Source: Hirudinaria manillensis
Taxonomy: Eukaryota; Annelida; Clitellata; Hirudinida; Hirudinidae
Length of the DNA: 64,000 nt
Direction of reading: 5' to 3'
Assembly (NCBI GenBank): GCA_034509925.1
Contig: CM067538.1
Location: 3,339,001 to 3,403,000, forward strand
A program made the translations under genes and the position numbers. The notes beneath the pieces were generated by a model, which was not told the origin of the DNA, searched no databases, and saw only the letters and a program-made list of their open reading frames with translations. Of this stretch, positions 1-13,596 are shown in pieces; within the stretch, counting starts at the first letter, position 1; each line of letters opens with the position of its first letter.

Positions 1-3000
1 TTGCGCAGCTTCTTTTTTGGCTTCAAAATACTTTCTTTCAATTTCATAAGTCAGTTGTAGCCAAATTTGAAGTTCAAAAAGGGGCACATATTGATTCTCT
101 TCAAGTCTTCTTTCAGCCTCAAATAAACTTATCTTCACCTTAATTAATTAATTAACTTTAATCAGTTCAACTAAAAACTGAATTAATAATGGATCAAACT
201 ACCTTCATTAACTCTTCTTCAAGAAATTTCAGTTCAGTATTAGCATCAACATTTTCTCTTTGTTGCTTCAAAGTTTCAGCTTCTGCCTGGGTTAAACGAA
301 GTAAAAGCACACTTTTAGCGTGAATCAAAGCTTAAAACATAATTGTTTACAATGTAATTATCTAATCAATTAATTATAGAAACTAATGTTGTGAACAGCT
401 GAGAGTTGACTTCCTGATACGAGATGAACAAGATACTAAAAGCTAGATTAAGTCCATCATAATTACAAGAATAGAAAGGTCTGTAGGTGCAATTACAATT
501 TTCTAACACTTAGATCTATTACTAGATTTAATAGCTATACAAAAATCAACCTAACCAATACAGATGCATGAACAAAGCATGAAATTATAAATATTTATAT
601 ATATATATTTATATTATAAATATTATTATTATTATATTATAATATTATATTATTATTATTATATTATATATATTATAAATATTTATATTATAAATTATAG
701 CTGCCCACAAAGCAGGATAAAGTTTAGAAATGCTGATTTTGTGACCAGAACTACATTTTTAAATTTTAATTCATGAACATTATCTTGTAATTGCAAAGAT
801 TGTTTCTTTGTACTTAAATGGAAAATTGATAGAAATCCATAAATGTTCATTTCATTTGTCTTTGCACATGCCCAGACACAAACACTTTCTTTATTACTGG
901 ACTATGCCAAACACAAGATGTAAAATATAAAAATTTAAAATTAAACAATGGAAAGCACTAGCCAAATAAACTATATTTATCTTTACTTAGTCTTTTAATG
1001 ATAAGAATAATAATGATAAGAAAAATCATAAAATTTGCAAATTATTACTAATAAAAAAATTATTAAAGTCAAAATATCACCCTCCCCCCCTGATCATTTT
1101 GGGAATCACTGATCCATAAAGAAATCAATTTAAAAAATGTTAGCATCTGAATTAATGGATCACTGCACAGTCAACGCATCTTTCCAAACAAATTTAAATT
1201 AAGTAAAAAATAATTTCACTAAAATATGACTCACTAATATTTTAATTATTGGTAAATTTAATAAAATATAAAAATTGGTTCCAATGCTATGAACTCATTC
1301 AGACTGAAATGATCTCAAATCCCTCGACAGATTCATTTGATATTGTCCCAGCATGCAATAAAACTCGCAAACTCACCTTAGCTAATCTTATTTCGTCTTT
1401 AAGACGTCGTTCCAGATTCTGCTTGTCGTTAGCTATTACCTTCTGCTGCTTCTGAGCCATTTCAAGCCTGGAAATATCATTCTAGGATGAAATAATAAAA
1501 ATACATCCAGTGGAAGAATGGATGCCTTTAGAATATCGGATGATTTTATGGTATCATAAAAATAAAATCAAAATTTTGTAAATGGCCTTATTTAAAAATG
1601 GGGAATGCACTTACAAAGCAGTAAAGACCATTTAAAATTAATCTTTCCAAGGGAATCTTGAATTGTTCTCAAAACATTTCCATTATTTTTTTACTTTTTT
1701 TTCAAACCTATATTTTGGAATATTTATGAAATTCATAAGAATTAGAATTTGTTTGTGTCCCTTGCAACTTTGTTGTAAAAGGGTTTTCTTTTGATTTAAT
1801 CATTAATTTGTTTGATTTAATTTAAGACTTCAAAGCACATTTTTCTTCAAGTTTCTTAATTGCTGTTATCTCTGAGACAACAAGACAGCTGCACCTAGGC
1901 CTGCAATGTCGTACACCTGACTTCTCAGTCCTTTAAACATTCTATGAAATATTTAGAGAGTATAAATACATTAGAAGTCAAACTCTGGAAAATATCAATG
2001 TTTAAAGAAATTTTATAGACTATGTTTTAAATATCATTGTGTAAAGAAATTCTATAAACCATGTTTTAAATTTCAAAATATCTCTAAATATTTAACTCTG
2101 ACGTGGGATGATAATTTCCTGCCTACCTTTCAGCGGTGCATTTCTCAATCAATATGCTGCCACTGTCACACTACTGATTTGATAAAGGCTCAATCAACAC
2201 AAAGATTTACAATGTTAAAGTATGAGTCATGAGCAGCGGACTAGCTGGGATTTCAAGTTGTTCGTTCAAGAGGTTCTTGGCAAAGTTTACTTTTATAATA
2301 GGTGATGAATCATCACTGATAACCTATACTTTTTCTTTTCACCAAACAAAAATATTTCTAGGACTTAAGGTGTAAATTTCTTTTGAGGTAGCAACAGGTA
2401 TGAAGGAATATATTGCTGCAGGTTAGGTTCCAAAGTAACTCAGGGTATAGAGACCATCATCTTGTTTTAGTAAAATTCAAGATTCCCTTTGCACTATTAG
2501 ATAATATAAGTTTTGTTCAATATTAATATAATACCAATCTAATTCCTACAAAATAAAATTCAGTGATTCCATAATGAAGGCTGCATAGCTTTTCACTTCC
2601 TTTAACAAATCAATAAGTTTCATTTTTTTAATGCCAGAAACCAAAAGGTTTTTATGGTTGAGAAAGTTATTAGGATATAGTAATTGGAAGTCTGAATCAA
2701 GGTCTATGCAATTAATTGTACTTAATGATGCTCTTCTATTTAGTATTGTTCTACTACAAGAGCTTATAATCATTTTGAATATAACAAAAAATCATTTAAG
2801 ACATCAAACAGAAATCTAATATGTAGCCACCAAATGTAAACCCACAATATTTAAGAGTTTTACCAATTCCATTACCAATTCCCATTACTCACCTACAAGA
2901 ACCAACACAGAGGTAACCTAAACCAACATGTAAATTATGGCCAAAACTAATCAATTCGTTTCATCTTATTCTGTCCATTAATGCAAATAAATGAAAATAT

Positions 3001-4976
3001 TTTTGACTAACTCATTTTGGACCTGCGTCAAAGCATCTTCGGCACTTTGCAGAAATGTCAAATCTTTTTGGACCTTTTGCATTTGTAAGTGAGCAGCTTT
3101 GTGTTGGCGATATGCGAAATAACAACCACCTATGCCCACTAGAAGAGACAATACAACTGCCACGTCCTTTTTAAAATTGTGAGGGGCTAGGAAGTTAGAA
3201 TAATTCTTTATTATCAAATATATAAATAATATATATTTAAACAAAAATAATGACAATTTTCAAGAAGGCAAGGTCTTCTGAGGGATCACATTAACAAAGA
3301 TATAATATCAAAATAAAATTTCATATCAGATTTTTTCTATTAGACAAGGAAATTATTAAATAAGAACTCCTTCTACATTTGCAGTCACATTCAGTAGTCA
3401 CATAATCATTTTTGGATCTAAGCATTAAGTGATTGATCAGATTGACCAGATGTGTTTTTGTGATCAATTTTTTGTACATAATTTCTTATATGATGTACTC
3501 TGTTCAAACAAAATGCCTACTATAATTGTCCCAAAAATCAAAAAAAAAGTTTATTTTTAAGAAATGTAACTGAGACAATTTTGTTATTAAACCACAACAA
3601 AAATTTAGGTCCATTTTGTAAACTAGCAGATGTTGATAACTTATCCACATAAGATATCTTATACACATTATAATCTATCTACAACACAATATTGAACAGA
3701 TTGATCTGATAAATTAAAAATATTAGTATGCATTATTACAATGATTATGCCATGGAAATGACTAAGCAGAAGTCAAAATATGAGTCAATCCAACAACTTT
3801 CCTATCTTAACAATTGTACTCTAGTCGCAAGAAGTAATTTGAGATCAGATAGAAGCATAATAGATGAAAATTTCTAAATTATTCTATGTTTGAACAAAAT
3901 AAAATGCAATAAATTGGAGATCTTATGTACTTAATATCAAAATAATTAATAAAAAGCATTTACTCTTTGGGGGTCCAAACAGAACTAAATCTGTTGACTT
4001 TATTGATATCTTTTGTCTATGAACTGAATTTTTAATTCCCAACAAAGAGATATAACTTTGGGTATTGACAGCCAATCTAGAAATGAAGGAAGCAGTTACT
4101 TGTGGTACAAGATTCTATTTAATAGCAACGAGTGGCTAAAATCAAATTCAGATTGGGAGTATATTATCATACACTTACTTTGGTATAGATTTTCCATCAA
4201 CTTTATTTTCTTTAAAAGTTGAAGTGTACTGTGGAAGTTCTACATATATATTGAGCCATAGAATTACTTCTTCTACAGTCCAATTGTAGACTATTTTGGA
4301 AAATATGCAAACAATCAATCCATCGAAAAAATAGACATTTCTAAATTTTGCATACCTTCACTGTGATACCAATATTTCCACAAGTCCAATACAGTAATAA
4401 AATCATCATATTGATGAAAACTTTGATCTAACTTATCATGTTTCAGATCATCTCGAAAAAACTAAAAAAACATGATTATAGTGCCATTAGAGAAAGAGTT
4501 AAGAAATACCTATTCATACCTCTTCACTCTCAGTTCTATCTAATCCACCATTTTGATCATCATCGATAAGAGCATGAAGATGTGAAATCGCATCAAATCC
4601 ATCAAAATCTTCAATGCAACTACTCTCGTTCTGGGGGCACCCTAATGAGAAATACATTGGTTAAGCTATCCACACACATAAATTCACCAGTAGAATAAAT
4701 TATTCAGTTTAAAATCCCAGGTCAAAAATCAAAAGTTAGTATAATCTAATAATAGTCTGGAAACACGGGCAAATATAATATTAATACAATACCAATTTTA
4801 ATGTTATCTTTGAATGCGGTTAACAATTAACTACTCTGATGAAAAAGAATATTGATCAAAATTCATATTTTCTCACTTCCTTCATCGGTCACTTTATCTC
4901 CTTTCGTGCCAAGACATATCACAAAAGCAAAAAAAATTAAATAAATGCCAAACAGAGCAGGCCCACAAGACGCCAT
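1..4976 (-). CDS. STIM: STIM, stromal interaction molecule (3' end beyond window)
   Basis: Single-pass ER protein that senses luminal calcium and opens Orai channels. Exons (minus): 4976–4877, 4641–4520, 4461–4356, 4290–4179, 4076–3964, 3186–3008, 1481–1377, 286–203, 138–1 (partial). Phases join without a stop. Order: signal peptide from MASCGPALFG; canonical EF-hand loop DDDQNGGLDRTE (human DDDANGDVDVEE); SAM domain with VYNWTVEEV and YVELPQY, ending LVLFGPP; transmembrane stretch around LLVGIGGCYFAY; then coiled-coil 1 and the start of the Orai-activating region (LQIWLQLTYEIE, human LQKWLQLTHEVE). The start is the only ATG in frame before the signal peptide. The 1481 acceptor was chosen because it alone keeps phase; it adds about five residues (NDISR) to coiled-coil 1 relative to human. 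The inhibitory and lysine-rich tail lies outside the window. Confidence 0.95.
590..690. repeat. AT-rich simple repeat in STIM intron
   Basis: Run of TA, TAA and TTA units ('atatatatatttatattata', 'attattattattatattata'). Lies in the intron between the 1377–1481 and 203–286 exons. Confidence 0.8.
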
Positions 4977-6583
4977 AATCCCACACCGACGTAGGGCCAA
5001 ACACATCAAGCAGGGGTAAACAATAAGCCATCCGGTTATAAATTAAAAAAAGTAAATAACGTTACTTATTAAACATAAAATAGTCGATTTTCGATGAATT
5101 ATCCAAATAAAATTCTCATGCAATTATTAAAACAAAAAAATAGTTTGTAGAATGTTAATGGAAAAAATATTGATCAAACAATCTCGGTTATATAAATCCC
5201 GGAATGCTTATTATTTAATTTTCTTCATCTTCGTGGTGATTTTACCCTGGAGTAATCCATCGAATTTAATCTATTGCAGCAGATGGAGTTGTGGAATTGT
5301 AACAATATAAAATGCTAATAATACGATATGGGATCAATTGCTGAGGTACAGGTAAAAATATCTATGATAGCTGAACAACGGGCATCACAAAAAAAACAAA
5401 AAAATCGTTCCATTTCAACCCAAATCGCGTTTATGTTTTTCCTATTTAACAATGTAATGATACGATTACTTTTGTGTAACTAGTTTAAATTTCGCTTGCC
5501 GGGGTTTATAATAATTTTGACATTAACAAATAAATTTTAAAAAAAACGTTGAAAATAAATTAGTCAATAAATATAAATAAGATCCTATAAGAAAAAGAGG
5601 TAATATCCAGGCGGACCGTCACATGGTCAGTCGGAAAAAATTCCAAACTTCCAAAAATGATCCCAATCAGAGCTGAGGAAAATGTAAAGCCCAAGTATAA
5701 AAACTTGGACGGCACAGAAAAAGGCCACCGAGAACCTCATGAAGGCGAGTTGGAAAAGCTTCAACGCCTTAAAGTCATACAAAGAAACCACCGAGAGCTT
5801 TCGACATCGCTCCCGTTCTGGCAGTAACGGATGACATAATAAGGAGAGCCTCGTATAGACGAAGGGTGAATTCAAAACGGAATAAACAGACAGGAACATC
5901 CGGCTGATCACCTGATGTGGCTCATTCCCAGAAATAGTTTCAAACGACCGAAAGGTTGAAAGTGGGGAACCTCCCCTCAGGATTCTTGTCGGAAAGCTCT
6001 GAGGAAGAGTTTTTTGTATGTAGGGGAGACCTTGGCTATACGTACCACTTTTTACACTTCGTTGTGGCACGTTTTTATTCTAGGAAAAAAATCATTATGG
6101 ACCATGTTTAAACTATGTATCTTGGCTCCAAATTCGCTTTTAATAAAATTCCCTATCTCAAAAACAAAAAACACAATAGAGAGGTGTAGCAAAAGTGGTG
6201 TCCTGAAAATATTTCAACCTGCCCCACCTGTGTACAATGCACCATACCTTCGAGTAGGTTTCAAAAGCACTGAAGCTCTTTTTTGCGCACAACTTTCAAC
6301 CGTTTGTTTTAGATTTTTATGTAATAAATAACAGGCCAACAATGTAATTGTTAATTTTTTTTTTTAAATGTTCTGGTTCGGCACCTCTAACTTCAACAAA
6401 AAAGCATAAAATATAAGATTGCTGGAAGTGTTTTATACTTTCAAATCATAATCAGAAAATGAAAATAAGAATGCTATTCCCTGGCTGACTCGTTTTGTTC
6501 CGTCCTTATTTGATGGGCTAGCCTGAAATGGATATGAGATTGCGTATTCTGGAACAAACAATCGAGCAATTTCTTATTTAAAC
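4977..6583. other. STIM upstream region and repeat block
   Basis: No gene recognised. From 4977 to about 5600 the DNA is AT-rich and featureless; it presumably holds the STIM promoter. From about 5600 to 6020 it becomes GC-richer and looks like transposon debris. On the minus strand, 5690–5760 matches the plus-strand segment at about 43200–43275, so this is a dispersed repeat. A reading frame of 147 codons across it (minus, 5627–6070) has no family resemblance I can see. Confidence 0.4.
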
Positions 6584-7010
6584 TTAAGTGATTTTTGTTT
6601 CAAAATGTGTAACTTCTATTTCATTATCTTCATAAAGTTTATTGTCCACAATTTGAGCTGTGAAGTAAGTTGCATTTTTTCCTTCTAGCTTTACCAGCAT
6701 ATAATCACCATCTTTTAAAAACTCTAGGTATGCAGAGTAATCAACATAACTTTCCATAGACCTTGGGATATTAAAATCCTTAAAACTGGGTGACAAACCA
6801 TCTTGCATCATCATTTCTCCTCCACGAAAATATTTTTCATCATCATTTATATCACTGAATGTTTTTCGTTGGCTGCTTTATATAAAATAACATTCATTAG
6901 CTTTTGTTTCTTTGGCTCCTTAAATTTCACTTTTTTAAATTCCACACGTAGCTGCTTCAAGACAGCTTGGTTGACCATTCCTCTTTCACTGACATTTCTG
7001 TAACTTCTAA
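6584..7010 (-). pseudogene. Transposase-like C-terminal remnant
   Basis: Two adjacent minus-strand reading frames look like pieces of one coding region. The upstream piece (about 7010–6860) is lysine-rich and contains KQLRVEFKKVKFKEPKKQKL. The downstream piece (about 6850–6584) contains KYFRGGEMM and GDYMLVKLEGKNATYFTAQI, ending EVTHFET. The GDYMLVK…Y..Q pattern resembles a tail module often found behind transposase-like open frames in invertebrate genomes; that is from memory and is inference. There is a frame change between the pieces and no clear initiator. It could also be an exon of an unidentified gene. Confidence 0.3.
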
Positions 7011-7919
7011 AATAATTGAAAATGTAAGATAAAAATGATAAACAAATTCATTTTTAAGTAAAAACTTTCATCAAAACAACACACAATTATTTTTCACCGC
7101 TGAAAATAAAAAAAAACCCGTCTGCTACGGATAAAATAGAAAAATCTAAAAAAAATGAGCTTAATTGGACACAAACAAAAATTCCCTAGAAGTTGAGTAT
7201 GTTGACTTTAAATTAAAATTTTATTGTTCTCCTACAAATTCAGTGGTTCTTTTAGCCATAGGTGCCTGTATACAGGCTATAGCCAGATCTTCCATGGTCT
7301 TTCTTAGTTCTAAAACGTTTTCTGCTTCTGCATTTTAGGGCATAAAGTATGTCCTACTATTTTGGACCATTTTACCCCCTCCCTTATCACATTGTGTCAC
7401 AAGTCTCAGACTCATCCCCTCCCTAAAAGTATAGTATGTCGCACGTCAAATTCAAAACTTAGCTTTGAAGTAAAATCTAAAACACAATCAACTAGAAGCA
7501 CTTTCTAAATTATTTTAAATTTTTTTTGTACTTTTGTTGCAATAACATAAACTTTTCACACAAGAAGGGGATAGAGTCAAATTTAGTTACACGGGATATG
7601 CCATTTTAATAGCGCAACCGCCGAGCTAGAGAGCTGAAGGGTTCCACAGAACAAGGAAAATTACATATTCATGAACTTGCCATGTTTTAAATAACATCAG
7701 GAGTTTGGTAAAATGTTTAATTAAAATATTTAATTCTATTAAAAAAAAGCGTTGTAATATAAACAAACAATTTTATTCAAGTTTAATTTTAAAACAATCA
7801 AAATTTTAAATATTTAATGTTTAGTATTTTTAAGCATTTAGTTCTATGGAAGCTTAGAAGTTGCCTTAACTGGCAGGGATTTTTGTGTGGATTAGAAATT
7901 TGATTTGGGATTAGAAATT
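7011..7919. other. Intergenic, THOC1 upstream
   Basis: AT-rich DNA with short homopolymer runs. I see no coding exon, repeat family or RNA gene. The THOC1 promoter should lie at its right end. Confidence 0.4.
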
Positions 7920-10900
7920 ATGACGGAGGTTTTAACTAAGGATCAGGCAAAAGTATGTAGCATGCCGACTTCATATCACTCCGTGATAAACATCTTTATG
8001 CAAAATTTTTACTTGATGCTAAGAGGTTTGTGAAATAAGTTGTCAAATCTTTCAGGGCATGGTACTTAATAATTCCAGTCAAAATCTTGACAAGAATATA
8101 CTTGTACATCAACATGAAAGGTGAACATAATTCTAGTTCTGCTCTCCAGTTTTTCGCCGATCTTGCTTTAAAAAGCCTGTTTTAATTTTAGTGAAATTGA
8201 CAAGAAGACGAAATGGGACCATTATTTCAGAGACAGATTGCAACAAATGGTTGTAAGTGTTTATTTAGCATTAATTTTCACTTGATTGAAACCTAGTATA
8301 CATTCTAAAACTTCAAAATTTATGATCTTGAATAAATCAATTGGAAGAATTTTGTTTGATATGTGATTACCAGAGGTCTTGACACTTGATAGTGACCATG
8401 GTATACGATGCTATAATTTCACTTTGATGAAGTGAAACTTTATGTTTCAGATAAATGATGCCAGTATTTCAGATTACTACTCATTTCTAGATTCTGTAAT
8501 TTCATCTGTGAAGCAAGGTAGGGAGCTAAAATCGTTTCATGTGATGCACATATACATTTAATATCATGAAATTACAGATGATTGCTCTCCATCCACGTTG
8601 TTTGTCATAATTTCTGATTTGTTTGACATGGTAACCCTGGATATCTGTTCAGATATCTTTTCTTACATTGAAGACAAAGTGGAGACATGGAAATGTGTAA
8701 ATGACATGCGGTCTTTAGAATTTTTGTATGAAAGCTAAAAAAATTGAGCACATTTTAATGTTTAGGACTTGTTTTACAATGCTGGGAAAAACTACTTGCT
8801 GAGGATGTGCAATGGTATATTTTATTGATTAGGCAAATATATATTTTCTAATTCATAAAAATTGTTATGAAAGATCTTCTGAGGAGACTCTCTAAGGCAA
8901 AAAATACCATATTTTGTGGGAGGATACAGCTGTTTCTGGCTCGTTTGTTTCCATTAGAGGAAAAGTCAGGTGAGGTGCATTTTTTGGTTTAATTTAAATG
9001 TTTACGTGATAGCTAAGTCGGGTATATTAAATATCTATTATTTATATTTGTATAAACATAAGTGCACAAATTTCTGCTTTAATTCATAAGTGCACGTATT
9101 TACACCAAATTTGAATTAGTGAATGTTTAAAAGATGCACAATCGAAGTGCATTGTTAAAGTAATGACACAACTGAATTACAATGATTTACTATTTCCATG
9201 ATTGGAAAAGATGCAGTTAATGCAATTAATTGTGAAAGAATCTAAACAGGTCACTTACATCGAGTTTTTTCCACAAATCTGGAATCACATATTTCTTGAC
9301 ATTAGTAATTGATTTATTGAAAATGTTTACAAAATCAATTCAACATCTTTCAAGTTTATCTATCCTATTGACACTGCTAAAACTGATGACAATATGTCCA
9401 TCTGACCATAAAACAGCCAAAAATTGTCAATTTCATGAAGCTTCATCTCTTTGTAAATGGACACTTTATTCTCCTAAAATTAATTTCAAGAATATTGAAG
9501 AAAGTTAAAAAAAACTAAAAAAATAACTATAAGAAATGCGATGAGGCTGAAAACCAAAATTGTGAAATGGAATGGCAAAATATATGCACAACAAAAACAT
9601 TAATTTCAGAAAATTATAACTTAGAAACTCTACTAGCGATCACTTATGGGAAAATTAGGTTTTCATGTAATTATGTAAAACGTAATCGGGAAAATGTTTT
9701 TTGCTTATGAGTTTGTCCTGCTCTGATAAAATAATTATTACAATAAATTAATTATAGGATAATTTAAGATATTTAAAAATACATAATAATCGATTTTGTA
9801 ATTCAAATTATATAGGGCTGAATCTGATGAGCAACTTCAATCTCGAGAATATTACAGTGTACAACATGGATGATAAGGTTGTAAACGTGTTTATGGCATT
9901 TAAGTGTTTTTTAAGTTATAATTAATTCTAACTATAAAATTTATTCAGGGAGGTGAAACTATCACATCTGAAACAGAAGATCAAGCGTTAGATTCAATTT
10001 TCAATCGATCGTTTATGCCTTCATTTTAATTTTCACTGCATTTTTTTTTAAATTTAAACATTTTATTTATAGCAAGATGCCCATAGATTACAATTTGTAT
10101 AAGAAGTTTTGGTCTCTCCAAAGTTACTTCCACAGACCTGTACTATGCTATGAAAAGAATGCTTGGAAAGTTTTTGTTGATGTTAGTGAAGTTAAGCAAC
10201 ATTCGATCATAACACATGTGACAACAGCTAATTTAATTTTTTTATCAGAACTCATGTGAGGTACTCGATTGCTTTGAAAGTTTCAAGCTTGAAGATGTTA
10301 AAGTTCCTCATAAAGAAAATATAGAATCTGATGGTTTCTTTGCAAAATACCTGACCAGTGATAAGGTTTGTTCATCATTCAGATTTTCTTATTTTCTTAC
10401 TTATTCAAAATTTCATTTACAGTTGCTCAACCTTCAACTTAGTGACAGTAACTTTAGGAGGAATGTACTTCTTCAGTTTCTTGTCTTGTTCCAATATTTA
10501 AGTTCCCATGTGAGATTCAAATTGTGAGTAATTTTCTAATATTTTGCAATTAGGTTTGGTTATACATTTTAAACAATGGCCCAAACTTGTAGGTCCAACC
10601 ACACCTTGAGTGAAGATCAGGCATCTTGGTTGAAGAAAACTAATGAGAGAGTCTTCAAAATACTTTCAGAAACACCACCTGATGGTGAACAATTTGCCCA
10701 AATCATTGAGGTAAATTTAAGTAATATGCTGTAAAGTAATGCAACATTTCTTTTTATCACTACTTTGAATTTTAATAGCATATATTGAATAGAGAAGACA
10801 ATTGGAATTCTTGGAAGAATGATGGATGCTTAAGCTTCATTAGGAAGAGAAGTGATGTCAAAAACAAGACTCCACTTGCTGACAGGTTTGTTCTTTTAAT

Positions 10901-12040
10901 CATTTAGTAATAAATCTATATTTTTAAATTAAATGATTTGCTGTTATAAACATTTTGGGATTGATTTTGTTTATTTTTTGGTAATACATGCAGAAAACGA
11001 AAGCGTAGCATAGCAAGTGATCTTAAAATGAACCATAAGATGGTAAAATTGGGGAATCCTGAATTAACTAAGCTGTGGAATTTAGAACCTGATAATTCTC
11101 TTGCATGCAAAGCCAAAAAGAGGTTGTTTTTTTTGCTCTATTTTTTACCAATTGGTTAATGTCAGTTACTGGAGTAACTCTATTTTTAAAGAAACTTCTT
11201 TGCAAATTTTGATGAATTCTTTGGAGAAGCCATTGAGCAATTGGATCCAGCAGCAGGCATCGAAGAGCAATACAAGTATGGTTTACTTATTGAATGCTGT
11301 GTACTCATTAATTAACTTCTACATCTCAACCATAAGGATTTATGATGAATCAAGGAGTTTTAATTTATTTCAGACTGATTCATGATCCAACTTATGCATG
11401 GAAATCTCTAAGGCTCTTGGCAGCAAAAAGTCCTCATTTTTTTGCTCAGCACCAAGGAAATGCTTCAAGCAATACCATAAAGACTACACCACAATATCTG
11501 GAGCATGTAATTATTAGACATGCCAGAGAGTTTGCGGTAAAGATTTTCTATTGATTAACATTGATTAACATACTTACATCGACATTGTGTTCTCAGGTTA
11601 ATGTCTCAAAGGTGAGTGATGCAGATGAAAGCAATATGGAGTATAGTAGTAGTGTTGTGAAAAAGGAGATTGACCTTGCTGAGGGAGATAGCAGCTCCAC
11701 AGATCAAGAGCAGATATATTTTGAACAAATGGACGAACTGATTTCTATTGTCGGGGGAGACTGGAGAGTTCTTGCTGCATGTCTAGAACTTTCTACAGAA
11801 AAAGTAAAGCAATTTGAACATGAGAATTTGCCGATTGAACAGATATTTGCAGAAATCATGAAATCTCACAAAGTATGAACTTTCATTCCTTTTTTTCTCT
11901 ATTTCATTTGATAGATTTAATTAATTTATTTTGTTGATAAACTGAACTGAGCAACTTATGCCTGTTATTGTAATTGCTCTTTACAGGATTTTTTACATAC
12001 TGTGACATTGGAGAAAGTTAAGAGCATCACAAAGGCATAA
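7920..12040 (+). CDS. THOC1: THO complex subunit 1 (THOC1/p84)
   Basis: Nuclear subunit of the THO/TREX complex that couples transcription to mRNA export. About 20 small exons join in phase from ATG 7920 to TAA 12040, giving roughly 625 residues (human 657). Diagnostic matches, with human in brackets: [20 protein letters not shown] [[20 protein letters not shown]], [15 protein letters not shown] [same], [14 protein letters not shown] [PIDYNLYRKFWSLQ], ELTKLWNL [ELTRLWNL], [17 protein letters not shown] [YGWRALRLLARRSPHFF]. The last large exon (11598–11874) encodes an acidic linker and then a death-domain fold with [13 protein letters not shown], as in the human C-terminus. First exons: 7920–7952, about 8056–8119, about 8192–8249; this start was chosen because it gives an open frame into the conserved region. 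No truncation seen. Confidence 0.95.
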
Positions 12041-12620
12041 CATTGACAAATTTGTCTTGATTGAAATGGGAAATAAATTACTTTTTGAATAAAAACTTAC
12101 AAAGCAACTTTTGTATGGTATGCTTTATGGCATGAGTATTCAACTGATTTTCTTTTGCCAATGGCTGAATGTTGGTATGTGTAGCAAGATGGGAGACCCA
12201 CGTGGACTGGCCCGGCGTCGATGCTTCAAAGCGGGCCATTACGTTCTCAGCTCAGATTTGCGTATTGTTATTGAGATGGCCGCAAATTCTCTCTGCTATT
12301 AGCGAAGTCAAGATTTTATACATTATTGGTGGGCAAGTTATTGGGCATCCTGAAAATTCATTGCATTGTCATTTTTAAAGGGGAAAATAAATTGCAGTTA
12401 CTAGACGAAGACCGTTTTTAAGTGAATAAGACAACATACACATTTAAAGATTTTAGCTAAAACATGACTTAATTAAAAATTGTAAGCCAAGCTCCCCAAT
12501 GACGTTTCTTTTATCATACTCGTTTATTATATTTTGTAGCCTGAGGCATCTCGACAACATTTCTTCGGAATGGTTACGTTGATGCTTGCTTTATGTATTT
12601 CCAACTTGCCCTCATTAGAT
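12041..12620. other. Intergenic after THOC1
   Basis: An AATAAA-like signal at about 12070–12093 (ggaaataaatta, gaataaaaac) probably serves THOC1 polyadenylation. Around 12180–12300 the sequence is GC-richer and open in two plus frames, but neither product resembles a known family; it is probably repeat debris continuous with the MULE remnant to the right. Confidence 0.4.
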
Positions 12621-12624
12621 CCTT

Positions 12625-12970
12625 TTCAGGACTTGGATAAATTTCCGTAAGGATGGATGGCTTGCTCCAATAGACTCATTAAAGGCCATGTGCCAACCCT
12701 CACAGGAATTGCGAGTTTTAGACGAAGCCATCCTCGTAATAATTCCAGAGGTGATGTGGAAATCGGGTGATTTCGGCCAGGCCGATGAGGTTGTCCAATC
12801 CAGATTTCTTCGAATGTTTCTTTATTTCCATTTGTCGAACGCACAATGTGATAAGTTTAATGCTTGCTTGAATTTTCCGTAAATTGGCTATTGGCCTGCA
12901 ATTTTTTTGGTTTGTAATTCGGTGATGGGGAAAACCACTAGCATAGCGATTTGAAATCAAAATCCTCACA
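12625..12970 (-). pseudogene. MULE (Mutator-like) transposase remnant
   Basis: Two overlapping minus-strand frames give parts of one transposase C-terminal region. One reads ETFEEIWIGQPHRPGRNHP, the other FPHHLWNYYEDGF. Joined by a frameshift they reproduce the MULE-family pattern 'YFE.tYIGrp.R.gr..P.FP..LWN.YE'. Downstream, in the second frame but with stops, GLAHGL and KPSILTE fit the weaker 'EGWH…HP.IW' part that normally follows. Frameshifts and stops show it is dead. No terminal inverted repeats were identified. Confidence 0.6.
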
Positions 12971-13596
12971 AACCAGAGTGATTTGAAATCAAAATCAATT
13001 CAAAGGCAGCTACAATGATTTCAAATCAAAATCTCTCCATGTGTCAGACTGAAGATGTTCTCGTGCTATTTCTTCTTCTAAAATTCAACCTGCCAAAGAT
13101 AATAATAATTATTATTATGTAATTTAATAACAACCTGCTTGACTGCTAACTATAGTCCTTCGAAATCATTGACGACATACATCGATCAGAAAATGTATAC
13201 TGAAAAGAACACAGTTTTTGCAATTTCTCGTTTGAACCATGGAGAATGAATTATCATAAAATGAGTGTTGTGAAATCTGAATGATAAGTTTAACTAAATA
13301 TCAACTTTCAAGTCAGCTTATAAATTTTGCTTAAAATCCACTTCGTTAATAACGGATCTCTAACTGGACTTATAAAGATTAAATAAATTATTCAAAAATA
13401 AAAATGCATTTAATATCTTTTAGTCTCTTTATTAGGTCTGGCTTAACCTGCGTTTGACTTATCGAATTAAATGCGTTGTTGTAATTGAAACTTTAAAAAG
13501 CACAGCTTTGTAAAGTCCGCGTGGTAAGTTCGGCATATGGCGAATAAAAGGCGAATTTCATTTAACATTAAAAGATATTTTAGAAAATAATAAGAA
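12971..13596. other. Intergenic
   Basis: AT-rich. Contains three near copies of a short unit 'gatttgaaatcaaaatc' at about 12950–13030, a local tandem-like repeat. No gene seen. Confidence 0.4.

Noticed and set aside
5627..6070. 147-codon minus-strand frame
   Set aside because: Covers a dispersed repeat; the product has no consistent domain pattern.
12111..12378. Two overlapping plus-strand frames after THOC1
   Set aside because: Overlap in different frames, no family resemblance, no splice context; likely repeat debris.
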